From Lapillicoccus jejuensis (lineage in GTDB: Bacteria; Actinomycetota; Actinomycetes; Actinomycetales; Dermatophilaceae): DNA of 64,000 nt. The notes beneath the pieces were generated by a model. The model had not been told where the DNA came from, searched no databases, and was given only the letters and a program-made list of their open reading frames with translations. Position 1 is the stretch's first letter. Each line of letters starts with the position of its first letter. The position numbers and the translations under genes are program-made. Positions 25,668 to 37,511 of the stretch are shown here, piece by piece. The DNA lies in assembly GCF_006715055.1 (NCBI RefSeq), contig NZ_VFMN01000001.1, positions 3,410,001-3,474,000 on the forward strand, read 5' to 3'.

Positions 25668-26611
25668 GCCGGATCGCCGAGTCGTTCTTCTGGATCGGGC
25701 GCTACCTCGAGCGGGCCGACGCCACCGCCCGGATCCTCGACAGCCACCTCAGCACCCTCGTCGAGGACCCGTCGGTCGAGGAGGCCGCGGCGTCGCGGAC
25801 CCTGCTCGAGGTCATGGGCATCGAGGCCGTCGACCTGCCGGCCGGCACCCGCGTCGACAACGCCCTCGTCCTGCGGCTGCTCGGCCACGACCCCGACTCG
25901 GGCAGCTCGACGGTCTACGCCATCGGGTGCGCCCGCGAGTCCGCCCGGCGCGCCCGCGAGACGGTGTCGGCCGAGGTGTGGGAGGCCATCAACACGACCT
26001 GGCACGCGGTCGCCCACGGGCAGCTGCAGGCGATGCGCCCGCACCTCGCGTCGCGGCTCGTCGTCGAGCGCGTCGCGATGATCTCCGGGCTCGTCGAGGG
26101 GACGGTCACCCACGACGAGAGCTGGCAGTTCCTCGTCCTCGGCCGCAGCATCGAGAGGGTCGACATGACGGCGCGGCTGCTGTCCAACGCGTCGCTGTCC
26201 GCCGGCACCGCCACCGTGTGGGGCACCACGCTGCGGGCCTGCGGGGCGCTCGAGGCGTTCACCCGCACCTACCGCGGCCGGCTCGCGCAGCGCGAGGCGG
26301 CCGAGTTCCTCCTGCTCGACCCGCTCTTCCCCCGGTCGGTGCTGCACTCGCTGCAGCAGGCCGAGGCGTGCGTCGCCGCGCTCGACTACGGCGCCCCGCG
26401 CCGGGGCGGGCCCGGCACGCACGGCGAGGCGGCGCGGCTCCTCGGCCGCGCGCGGGCCGAGCTGGAGTACCGGCCGCTCGCCGACGTGCTCACCGACCTC
26501 GCCGGCGAGATGGAGCGGATCCAGCAGCGGGCGACCAGGGCCAGCGAGGCCATCGCGGCCCGGTGGTTCCCGACGCCGGCGACGCCCGGCTGGCGGGTGG
26601 GCGACCTGTGA
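25661..26611 (+). CDS. Alpha-E domain protein (DUF403)
   Basis: This 316-residue, mostly helical protein starts with the family motif VLSRIAESFFWIGRYLERAD and contains INTTWHAVAHGQLQ and LGRSIERVDMTARLL. Alpha-E proteins always accompany circularly permuted ATP-grasps and are thought to assist or carry the product. The biochemical role is unproven. The GTG overlaps the ATP-grasp stop, and the gene end overlaps the transglutaminase start by 4 bases, so the three are translated as a unit. Confidence 0.9.
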   Translation: MLSRIAESFFWIGRYLERADATARILDSHLSTLVEDPSVEEAAASRTLLEVMGIEAVDLPAGTRVDNALVLRLLGHDPDSGSSTVYAIGCARESARRARETVSAEVWEAINTTWHAVAHGQLQAMRPHLASRLVVERVAMISGLVEGTVTHDESWQFLVLGRSIERVDMTARLLSNASLSAGTATVWGTTLRACGALEAFTRTYRGRLAQREAAEFLLLDPLFPRSVLHSLQQAEACVAALDYGAPRRGGPGTHGEAARLLGRARAELEYRPLADVLTDLAGEMERIQQRATRASEAIAARWFPTPATPGWRVGDL

Positions 26612-27453
26612 GCGCGCGCCTCGTCGTCCGGCACCGCACCGGCTACCGCTACCCGCAGGGCGCCCTCGTCTCCTTCGACGAGGTGCGTCTCACCCCGCCG
26701 ACGACGGCCGAGCAGACCGTCTTCTCCACGCGGGTCGAGGTGACGCCCACGCCGTGGTCGTTCCAGTACGTCGACTACTGGGGCACCCACGTCACCGCCT
26801 TCGAGCTGCACGAGCGGCACGAGCAGCTCGTCGTCACCGCGACGTCGTCGCTCGACGTGCACCGCCCGCCGCGCACCGGGCAGGGCCTGACCTGGGACGC
26901 GCTCGCCGCCGCGTCGGTCGGGTCCGAGCCGTGCGAGTACCTCGCCGTCACCGACCGCGTCGCGCCGCCGCCGGACCTCGCCGCCCGGGTCGCCGACCTG
27001 CGCCGTACGGCGTCCTCCCCGGCCGCGCTGGTCGACGCGGTCGTCGGGCTCGTCCACGACGAGGTGCGCTACGAGACCGGCTCGACCCACGTCGCCTCGA
27101 GCGCGGCCGACGCGTGGGCCGCCCGGGCCGGGGTGTGCCAGGACCTCACGCACCTGACCATCGGCGCGCTGCGCTCCGTGGGCGTGCCCACCCGCTACGT
27201 CTCCGGCTACGTCCTGCCCGACCCCGAGGCACCGCTGGGCGAGCCGGTGCCGGGGGAGTCGCACGCCTGGGTCGAGTGGTGGGACGGCACCTGGCTCGGC
27301 ATCGACGTGACGAACCTCGTCGTCCCCGGCGACCTGCACGTCGAGGTCGCCCACGGCCGCGACTACGCCGACGTCCCGCCGCTCACCGGCGTCTTCACCG
27401 GCGCCCCCGCGTCCGACATGTTCGTCGAGGTGACCGTCACGCGCACCGCGTGA
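26608..27453 (+). CDS. Transglutaminase-like cysteine protease/peptidase
   Basis: This 281-residue protein has an N-terminal beta domain typical of bacterial transglutaminase-like proteins (VRHRTGYRY..., residues 7-14) and a papain-like core with the triad C177 (AGVCQDLTH), H219 (ESHAWVEW) and D233 (GIDVTN). No signal peptide is seen. It completes the ATP-grasp/alpha-E/transglutaminase trio and could cleave or cross-link the peptide made by the ligase. It converges with the MBL gene, 12 bases between stops. Confidence 0.9.
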   Translation: MSARLVVRHRTGYRYPQGALVSFDEVRLTPPTTAEQTVFSTRVEVTPTPWSFQYVDYWGTHVTAFELHERHEQLVVTATSSLDVHRPPRTGQGLTWDALAAASVGSEPCEYLAVTDRVAPPPDLAARVADLRRTASSPAALVDAVVGLVHDEVRYETGSTHVASSAADAWAARAGVCQDLTHLTIGALRSVGVPTRYVSGYVLPDPEAPLGEPVPGESHAWVEWWDGTWLGIDVTNLVVPGDLHVEVAHGRDYADVPPLTGVFTGAPASDMFVEVTVTRTA

Positions 27454-27465
27454 CGGTCACCGTCG

Positions 27466-28173
27466 TCACCAGCCGCGCTCGCGCCACTCCGGCAGGTGCG
27501 GGCGCTCGGCGCCGAGGGTCGTGTCGCCGCCGTGGCCGGGGTAGACCCAGGTGTCGTCGTCGTAGACGTCGAAGACGCGCTCGGTGACGTCGGCGATGAG
27601 GTCCTCGAAGCTCTGGCCCTCGTTCTTCGTGTTGCCGACGCCGCCGGGGAAGAGCGAGTCGCCGGTGAAGAGGTGCGTGCGGCCGTCGGCGTCCTCGTAG
27701 GCCAGCGCCACCGACCCGGGGGTGTGGCCGCGCAGGTGGACGACGTCGAGGGTGACGTCGCCGAAGGTCACGGTGTCACCGTGCGCGAGGCGCCGGTCGG
27801 GCGCGACGGGCAGCGCGTCGGCGTCGTCCTCGCCGGCGGCGCTGCGGGCCCCGGTCGCGTCGAGGACGGCGGCGAGGGCGCGGTGGTGGTCCCAGTGCTG
27901 GTGGGTCGTGACGACCTTGACCAGCCGCCCGCCGGCCTCGGCGACGAGGGCGAGGATGGCCTCCGCGTCGTCGGCGGCGTCGACGAGCAGCTGCTCGCCG
28001 GTCGCCGTGTCGGTGAGCAGGTAGACGTTGTTGCTCATCTCCGACACGGCCAGCTTGCGGATGGTCAGCCCGGGCAGCTCGCGCACCTGCGCGGGGCCGC
28101 CGGGGGCGACGTCGCCGTCGTACGACGACGCGGGGGCACCCGAGGGCGCGGCGGGGGTCTGGGAGTCGGTCAT
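27466..28173 (-). CDS. Metallo-beta-lactamase-fold hydrolase, glyoxalase II-like
   Basis: This 235-residue protein has the di-zinc motif H91-x-H93-x-D95-H96 (THQHWDHH), then H150, the GDSLFPGGVG loop and H214 (YPGHGG). The set matches hydroxyacylglutathione-hydrolase-like enzymes; in an organism that uses mycothiol the thiol in the substrate is likely mycothiol, as for the uvrA-linked homologue in mycobacteria (from memory). The start is 5 bases after the stop of the mycothiol-dependent enzyme gene, so they are cotranscribed. Confidence 0.88.
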   Translation of the reverse strand: MTDSQTPAAPSGAPASSYDGDVAPGGPAQVRELPGLTIRKLAVSEMSNNVYLLTDTATGEQLLVDAADDAEAILALVAEAGGRLVKVVTTHQHWDHHRALAAVLDATGARSAAGEDDADALPVAPDRRLAHGDTVTFGDVTLDVVHLRGHTPGSVALAYEDADGRTHLFTGDSLFPGGVGNTKNEGQSFEDLIADVTERVFDVYDDDTWVYPGHGGDTTLGAERPHLPEWRERGW

Positions 28174-28178
28174 GGGGG

Positions 28179-28913
28179 TCAGCCTCCGAAGGGCAGGGTG
28201 GGGAGGTCGCCGTCGGCGGCGACCCCGTCGGTCAGTCCCCGGGTGCTCCACCCGAGGAGCGCGGCCCGTGGGCCGCGCAGCGTGACGGTCGGGCCCCCGG
28301 CCTCGGTCGTCACGAGGTCGTCGCCCTCGTCGCTGAGCAGCCGTACGGCGACGCCGCCGACGCCGAGCCGCGCCGCCTGGTCGACGAGGAGGTCGTGCTG
28401 CAGGTCCGGCGGCAGGGCGTCGTACGCGAAGCCGGCGTCGAGGTCGAGGTGGTGGACGACGACCTCGCGCAGGCGCATCCACGGCAGGTCGCGCGCGGGG
28501 AGGGTGCGGCCGGCCCGGGCGGTGACCTGCTCGTCGCCGAGCCACTCCTCGGTCCCGAGCGGGGCGGCGTACGCGGCGAAGCGCTCGCTCGCCAACCGCA
28601 GGTCGTCCTCCTGCTCGTGGGCGGGCCGTGGGGCACCCTGCTCGATCTCCTGGTCGCGGGCCTCCTCGGAGGCGTACATCGGCAGGCGGTCGCCGGTGAG
28701 GACCGTGCGGGTGAGGCGTCGCAGCGCGTCGGCGTTGCGGGCCAGGTGGGTGACGACGTGGCCGCGGGTCCAGCCGGCGCAGGCGCTCGGCGCGGCGACC
28801 GCGGCGTCGTCGAGCCCGGCCACCGTCGCGAGCAGCCGCTGCGTCTCGGTCGCCAGCAGCTCGAGGTCCGTCGCCGGGCGTCGAGGAGCCGGGGTCGCGC
28901 CAGTGGGACTCAT
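28179..28913 (-). CDS. Maleylpyruvate isomerase family mycothiol-dependent enzyme
   Basis: This 244-residue protein belongs to the DinB-like/MDMPI superfamily. The N-terminal four-helix part shows CAGWTRGHVVTHLARNAD with a metal-ligand histidine, and VVVHHLDLDAGF supplies further histidines. Such enzymes use mycothiol as thiol cofactor; the reaction here is not predictable. ATG 28913 fits both homology and the -10 TAGGGT 7 bases upstream. It is followed closely by a glyoxalase-II-like hydrolase, suggesting a two-step thiol-dependent detoxification. Confidence 0.85.
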   Translation of the reverse strand: MSPTGATPAPRRPATDLELLATETQRLLATVAGLDDAAVAAPSACAGWTRGHVVTHLARNADALRRLTRTVLTGDRLPMYASEEARDQEIEQGAPRPAHEQEDDLRLASERFAAYAAPLGTEEWLGDEQVTARAGRTLPARDLPWMRLREVVVHHLDLDAGFAYDALPPDLQHDLLVDQAARLGVGGVAVRLLSDEGDDLVTTEAGGPTVTLRGPRAALLGWSTRGLTDGVAADGDLPTLPFGG

Positions 28914-28926
28914 GACGCCAACCCTA
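28914..28926 (-). promoter_or_regulatory. Leaderless promoter of the mycothiol-enzyme gene, overlapping the GH15 stop
   Basis: On the minus strand TAGGGT (28926-28921) begins with the TAG stop of the GH15 gene and lies 7 bases before the ATG. Confidence 0.65.
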
Positions 28927-30891
28927 GACGTCGGCGGTGTCGCGCCCCGCCGCGGCGCGGGCGGTCGCCAGCTGGCGGGCGGCGCCGATGAGGGCCAGGT
29001 GCGAGAAGGCCTGCGGCATGTTGCCGGCCATCCGGTCACCCTGCGGGTCGTACTCCTCGGACAGCAGCCCGACGTCGTTGGCGAGCCCGACCAGCCGGTC
29101 CATCAGGGCGTGCCCCTTGTCGAGCTGCCCGGTGCGCGCGTAGGCGTCGACGAGCCAGAAGGAGCACGCGAGGAACGGGTGCTCGTCGCCGCCGAGCCCG
29201 TCGACGCCGCTGTCCGTGCGGTAGCGCAGCACCAGCCCGTCGCGCAGCAGGTCCTCCTCGACCGCCTTCACCGTGCCGAGGAAGCGCGGGTCGTGCGGCT
29301 CGACGAAGCCGCACTGCGCGAGGACGAGCAGGCTGGCGTCGACCTCGCGGGTCTGGTCGTGCTGGACGAAGGTGCCGCGCTCGGCGTCGTACCCCTTCTC
29401 CAGCACCCGCGCCCGTACGGCGTCCCGCACCGACCGCCAGCGCGCCACCGTCTCCTCCGGCGCGGGCAGGCCCTGCTCGACGGCCTTCACCGCGCGGTCG
29501 AAGGCGGCCCACACCATGACCTGCGAGTGGGTGAAGTGGCGCTGCGGCCCGCGGATCTCCCACAGGCCGTGGTCGGGCTCCTGCCACCGCTCGGCGAGCT
29601 CGTCGACCAGAGCGGTCTGGATCCGCCACGCGCGGGTGTCGTCCTCGAGGCCGGCGTCGCGGCCCTCGGCGAGGGCGATCATCACCTCGCCGAGGACGTC
29701 GGTCTGGCGCTGCCCGACGGCGCCGTTGCCGACCCGGACGGGACGCGAGCCGGCGTAGCCGGGCAGGTGGTCGAGGGTCTGCTCGGGCAGCTCGCGGGCC
29801 CCGTCGACGGCGTACATGATCTGCAGGTCCTCGGGGTCGCCGGCGACGGCCCGGATGAGCCAGCGGCGCCACAGCGCGGTCTCCTCGACGTAGCCGTGCG
29901 AGACGAGGGCGCTGAGCGTGAGGGAGGCGTCGCGCAGCCAGCAGAAGCGGTAGTCCCAGTTGCGCTCGCCGCCGAAGTCCTCCGGCAGGCTCGTCGTCGG
30001 CGCGGCGACGATGCCGCCGGTCGTCGAGCTGGTGAGCAGGCGCAGGACGAGCAGGGAGCGGACGACGGCGTCGTGGTAGCGGCCCTCGTGGCGGATGCCG
30101 TGGGCCCAGTCCTCCCACCAGTCGAGGGTGACCCGGACGGTGGCGTCGGTGGCGACGTCGTGGGGGACCGGCAGGTGGGAGGGCAGCCAGGTCGTCGAGA
30201 AGGCGAGCCGGTCGCCGGCGGCGACGTCGAACACGTCGACGTGGCGGCCGTCGACGGGACGGGGCAGCCGCGACCCGCGCAGCACGAGCAGGTCGGGCCC
30301 GGCGACGGCGGTGATGACCCGGTCGGCGTCGCCGCCGGGGCCGAGGCCGCGGCTGACCCACGGCTTGATCCGGCCGTAGCCGAACCGGACGACCCACTCG
30401 TGCCGCATCCGGACCGTGCCCTCGACGCCCTCGACGATCCGGACGATGTCGTGGCGGTGGTCGCCCAGCGGCATGGCGTCGACGACCCGGACGGTCCCGG
30501 TGGGGGTGACGTGGGTCGTCTCGAGCACGAACGTCTCGCCGACGTAGCGGCGGGTCGTCGTCACGCCCTCGGGGTCGGCCGGGCCGAGCAGCCACCGGCC
30601 GTGGTCGGGGGTCCCGAGCAGGGCGGTGAAGCACGAGGGGGAGTCGAAGCGGGGCAGGCACAGCCAGTCGACCGAGCCCTGGCGGCTGACCAGCGCGCAC
30701 GACTGGAGGTCGCCGATGACGGCGTACTCGCTGATGGGGACGGTCTCGGGCGGGGTCGAGGAGGCGGCGTGACCGGGCTGGGAGGCCGGGCGCTCGTCGC
30801 GCTGGCCGGGGCCCGTGGTGGCGCCCGAACCGCTCGACCGGTGGGGGGCTCCGCCGTGCGGAGCCGGGTGCGCGTCCTCGCTGGCGGGCAT
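28924..30891 (-). CDS. Glycoside hydrolase family 15 protein (trehalase or glucoamylase type)
   Basis: This 655-residue protein has a disordered first 65 residues (Ser/Gly/Pro-rich), an N-terminal beta domain beginning ISEYAVIGDLQSCALVSRQG with SVDWLCLPRFDSPSCF, and an (alpha/alpha)6 catalytic domain with NWDYRFCWLRDASLT and GLLSEEYDP, where the acidic pair is expected. Mycobacterial relatives are trehalases; others are glucoamylases or glucodextranases. Cytoplasmic location is likely since no signal peptide is seen. ATG 30891 is set by the -10 box 6 bases upstream. Confidence 0.9.
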   Translation of the reverse strand: MPASEDAHPAPHGGAPHRSSGSGATTGPGQRDERPASQPGHAASSTPPETVPISEYAVIGDLQSCALVSRQGSVDWLCLPRFDSPSCFTALLGTPDHGRWLLGPADPEGVTTTRRYVGETFVLETTHVTPTGTVRVVDAMPLGDHRHDIVRIVEGVEGTVRMRHEWVVRFGYGRIKPWVSRGLGPGGDADRVITAVAGPDLLVLRGSRLPRPVDGRHVDVFDVAAGDRLAFSTTWLPSHLPVPHDVATDATVRVTLDWWEDWAHGIRHEGRYHDAVVRSLLVLRLLTSSTTGGIVAAPTTSLPEDFGGERNWDYRFCWLRDASLTLSALVSHGYVEETALWRRWLIRAVAGDPEDLQIMYAVDGARELPEQTLDHLPGYAGSRPVRVGNGAVGQRQTDVLGEVMIALAEGRDAGLEDDTRAWRIQTALVDELAERWQEPDHGLWEIRGPQRHFTHSQVMVWAAFDRAVKAVEQGLPAPEETVARWRSVRDAVRARVLEKGYDAERGTFVQHDQTREVDASLLVLAQCGFVEPHDPRFLGTVKAVEEDLLRDGLVLRYRTDSGVDGLGGDEHPFLACSFWLVDAYARTGQLDKGHALMDRLVGLANDVGLLSEEYDPQGDRMAGNMPQAFSHLALIGAARQLATARAAAGRDTADV

Positions 30892-30903
30892 GCGGCGAGC
30901 GTA
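30892..30903 (-). promoter_or_regulatory. GH15 leaderless promoter (-10 TACGCT)
   Basis: On the minus strand TACGCT (30903-30898) is followed by 6 bases and the ATG. It stands back to back with the uvrA promoter. A dyad (GGGGTCC 30913-30919, GGACCCC 30930-30936) lies between the two. Confidence 0.6.
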
Positions 30904-30935
30904 TCCGCGAGGGGGGTCCCCGTCCTGGAGGACCC

Positions 30936-30958
30936 CTGTCGGTGGGCCCACCTAAGGT
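30936..30958 (+). promoter_or_regulatory. uvrA promoter, PafBC type (CTGTCGGTG-N8-TAAGGT), leaderless
   Basis: CTGTCGGTG at 30936-30944, 8 bases, TAAGGT at 30953-30958, 6 bases, GTG 30965. Spacing is identical to uvrB and uvrC. Confidence 0.8.
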
Positions 30959-30964
30959 TGAGGG

Positions 30965-34102
<3,138 letters not shown>

Positions 34103-34129
34103 CCGCGCCGACCGCCTCCGTACGCGGTC

Positions 34130-34161
34130 GCGCCCGGCCCCCCGCGTGGGGGACCGGGCGC
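34130..34161. terminator. Bidirectional terminator between uvrA and livF
   Basis: GCGCCCGG and CCGGGCGC arms enclose a CCCCC/GGGGG stem with a GCGT loop, between two convergent genes. Confidence 0.8.
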
Positions 34162-34186
34162 GGCGTCGTACGGGCGGGGGTGGTGC

Positions 34187-34899
<713 letters not shown>

Positions 34900-34903
<4 letters not shown>

Positions 34904-35781
34904 GCGCGACCCTCCTTCTCGTCCCGTACGGCGTCCTGCGGGTCGGCCGCGGGTACGTCGTCCTCGTCGTCGTCCCCCTCGTCACCGGTGCCGATGTAGG
35001 CCTCGATGACCCGCGGGTCGGACTGGACCTCGCCCGGCGTGCCCTCGATGAGGGTCTCGCCGCGCACCAGGCAGAGCACCCGGTCGCACAGGTTGAAGAT
35101 GAACCGCATGTCGTGCTCGATGACGACGACGGCGATCCCGGAGTCGCGGATCCGGAAGATCAGCTCCATCGCCTCGCGGGTCTCCTGCGGGTTCATGCCC
35201 GCCGTCGGCTCGTCGAGCAGGAGCACCTTGGGGTCGGTCGCGAGGGCGCGGGCGATCTCCAGGCGCCGCTGGTCGCCGTACGGCATGTTGCGGGCCAGCA
35301 GCTCGGTCGAGGAGCCGAGCCCGACGTAGTCGAGCAGCTCCTGGGCCCGGGCCCGGGTCTCGGCCTCCTCGCGCCGGAACTTCGGCCCGCGGATGATCGA
35401 GGTGAGGGCCGCCGCGCTCGTGCGGCAGTACCGCCCGACCATGACGTTCTCCAGCGCGGTCATGTTGCCGAAGAGCCGGATGTTCTGGAACGTGCGGGCC
35501 ATGCCGGCGAGGACGACCTTGCGCGGCTTCGGCGGCAGCACCGCCCCGCGGAAGGTCACCTGCCCCTCGGTGGGCAGGTAGAGCCCGGTGAGGCAGTTGA
35601 AGAACGTCGTCTTGCCGGCGCCGTTGGGCCCGATGAGGCCGACGATCTCGCCCTCGCGGACGGTGAGGTCGACGTCGTTGACCGCGGTGAGGCCGCCGAA
35701 GCGCATGACGACGCCGCGGGCCTCCAGCACCGGGGCGCCGAGGTGGCGGTCGGCCGGGGCCTGCTCGAGGGAGGCGGTCAT
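34900..35781 (-). CDS. livG: Branched-chain amino-acid-type ABC transporter ATPase LivG
   Basis: This 293-residue ATPase has Walker A GPNGAGKTT, the LivG-type degenerate signature PYGDQRRLEIARAL and Walker B LLLDEPTAGMN. The C-terminal 30 residues are an acidic tail (DEGDDDEDD). ATG 35781 overlaps the livM stop by 4 bases. Confidence 0.94.
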
Positions 35782-37511
35782 GCCTTGGCTCCTTCCTCTT
35801 CGAGGTGGACCTGTTCGATCCGGCTCGCCAGCCGCTCGTCGTCCTCGTGGAACTCCAGGCGCCGCCGCTGGCTGGGCACGAGGCCCTCGGGGCGGAAGCG
35901 CATGACGAGGACGAGCAGGATGCCGAAGATGAGGTAGCGGTAGTCGGAGATGAAGCGCAGCTTCTCCGGCAGCAGCCGCAGGATCGCCGCCCCGACGAGG
36001 ACGCCACCGACCGTGCCCATGCCACCGAGGACGATGGCGGCGAGCAGGAAGGCCGACTCGAGGAAGACGTACTGGTCCGGCGTCACCGACACGTCCTGGT
36101 GCGCCTTGATCGTGCCCGCCATGCCAGCGAGGAACGCGCCGCTGGCGAAGGCGAACAGCTTGAGGCCGAAGACGTTGACGCCCATGGCCTCGGCCGCCTT
36201 CTCGTCCTCGCGGATGGCCACCCAGCCGCGGCCGATCCGGCTGTTGTTGAGCCGGGTGAAGACCGTGATGATGACCGCCGCGACGACGAGGAGCAGGAAG
36301 TAGTAGTTCGCGAACCGGCCCAGCGGGATGCCGAGGACGGTGTGCGTGTCGCCGAAGTTGAACGACCCGATGGCCAGGTCCGGGATGGCGGGGATGCCGT
36401 TCGGGCCGTTGGTGAGGTCGGGGCCGTTGTCGCCGTCGAAGTTGCCCATGGCCAGGCGGAAGATCTCGCCGAAGGCCAGCGTGACGATGGCGAGGTAGTC
36501 GCCCGACACCCGCAGCGTCGGCGTGCCGATGATGAGGCCGAGCGTGGCCGAGAACAGCGCGCCGACGAAGACGACGACGATGAACGGCGGCTTCCACGAG
36601 ATCGTCGCGAAGGCCGACATCGAGAGCGTCGCACCGACGTAGGCGCCCGCCCCGAGGAACGCGATGTACCCCAGGTCCAGCAGGCCGGCGAGCCCGACGA
36701 CGATGTTGAGGCCGAGCGCGGTGACCGCGAAGATGATGACCTGGGTGGCGATCGACATGTTGGCGTCCGACCCGTTCTGGGTGAACGGGAAGAGGAACGC
36801 GACGACGAACGCCCCGAGGGTCAGCACCTCGCGGTGCTTCTGGGCGATGATCCCCACCCAGGCGAAGAACCCGCAGCGGACCAGGCCCGCGACGAGGGTC
36901 CCCGCGAAGACGAGGAACAGCACGAAGATCGTGCCGTCGTCCTGCCCGAGGGCGAAGGCCGCCCCGAAGAGCGCCACCGCGAGCAGCACGACGATCGTGG
37001 CGATCTCGACCCAGCCGGGCAGCCTCGCGTGGATCGCGTCGCGCCGGTCGGTGGAGGGCAGGAGGTAGGCACCGGCCAGGAGCAGCAGCGCGCCCACGAA
37101 GGACACCCAGCCGCCCGGGTCGACGTTGACCAGGCCGCCGGCCTGGATGCCGCCCGCGACGACGACGAGCAGCATGTAGATGCTCGCGCCGACGCCCACG
37201 GCCGTCAGCCCGGAGGCGACGTCGAGCCACTCGCCGAGGCGGTGCAGCGGTCCGCGGTAGGCCAGCAGCAGCACGATCGCGGCGACCGCCACGATGATCA
37301 TGAGGATCTGCAGCGGGCCCGGGTAGAAGTAGATCGACAGGTCGCCGAGGACGGTGGTGTCGTAGTTCCACGACAGCAGGCACCCGACGAGGAGCAGGAC
37401 GGCGCCGGCGAGGGCGACCGGCCACGCGAGGTGCGCGTAGCGACGTCGTACGGCCTGGATGCCGGTGGGCTCGTCGGGGGTCACGGCGGGGGAGGCGGTG
37501 GAGGTGCTCAT
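35778..37511 (-). CDS. livM: Branched-chain amino-acid-type ABC transporter permease LivM
   Basis: This 577-residue membrane protein is much longer than E. coli LivM (about 425). The C-terminal 320 residues hold the permease core with GLNIVVGLAGLLDLGYIAFLG and GRGWVAIREDEKAAEAMG, the EAA-like loop that contacts the ATPases. The extra N-terminal 230 residues add about five or six hydrophobic segments of unknown role. It overlaps livH by 4 bases. Confidence 0.92.
   Translation of the reverse strand: MSTSTASPAVTPDEPTGIQAVRRRYAHLAWPVALAGAVLLLVGCLLSWNYDTTVLGDLSIYFYPGPLQILMIIVAVAAIVLLLAYRGPLHRLGEWLDVASGLTAVGVGASIYMLLVVVAGGIQAGGLVNVDPGGWVSFVGALLLLAGAYLLPSTDRRDAIHARLPGWVEIATIVVLLAVALFGAAFALGQDDGTIFVLFLVFAGTLVAGLVRCGFFAWVGIIAQKHREVLTLGAFVVAFLFPFTQNGSDANMSIATQVIIFAVTALGLNIVVGLAGLLDLGYIAFLGAGAYVGATLSMSAFATISWKPPFIVVVFVGALFSATLGLIIGTPTLRVSGDYLAIVTLAFGEIFRLAMGNFDGDNGPDLTNGPNGIPAIPDLAIGSFNFGDTHTVLGIPLGRFANYYFLLLVVAAVIITVFTRLNNSRIGRGWVAIREDEKAAEAMGVNVFGLKLFAFASGAFLAGMAGTIKAHQDVSVTPDQYVFLESAFLLAAIVLGGMGTVGGVLVGAAILRLLPEKLRFISDYRYLIFGILLVLVMRFRPEGLVPSQRRRLEFHEDDERLASRIEQVHLEEEGAKA

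Noticed and set aside
28895-29039. Longer start for the mycothiol-enzyme gene
   Set aside because: The extra 42 residues lie inside the GH15 gene and the -10 box is at 28926, downstream of them.
30892-30964. LexA/SOS box upstream of uvrA
   Set aside because: No GAAC-N4-GTTC or similar palindrome is present; the PafBC-type element explains the region better.
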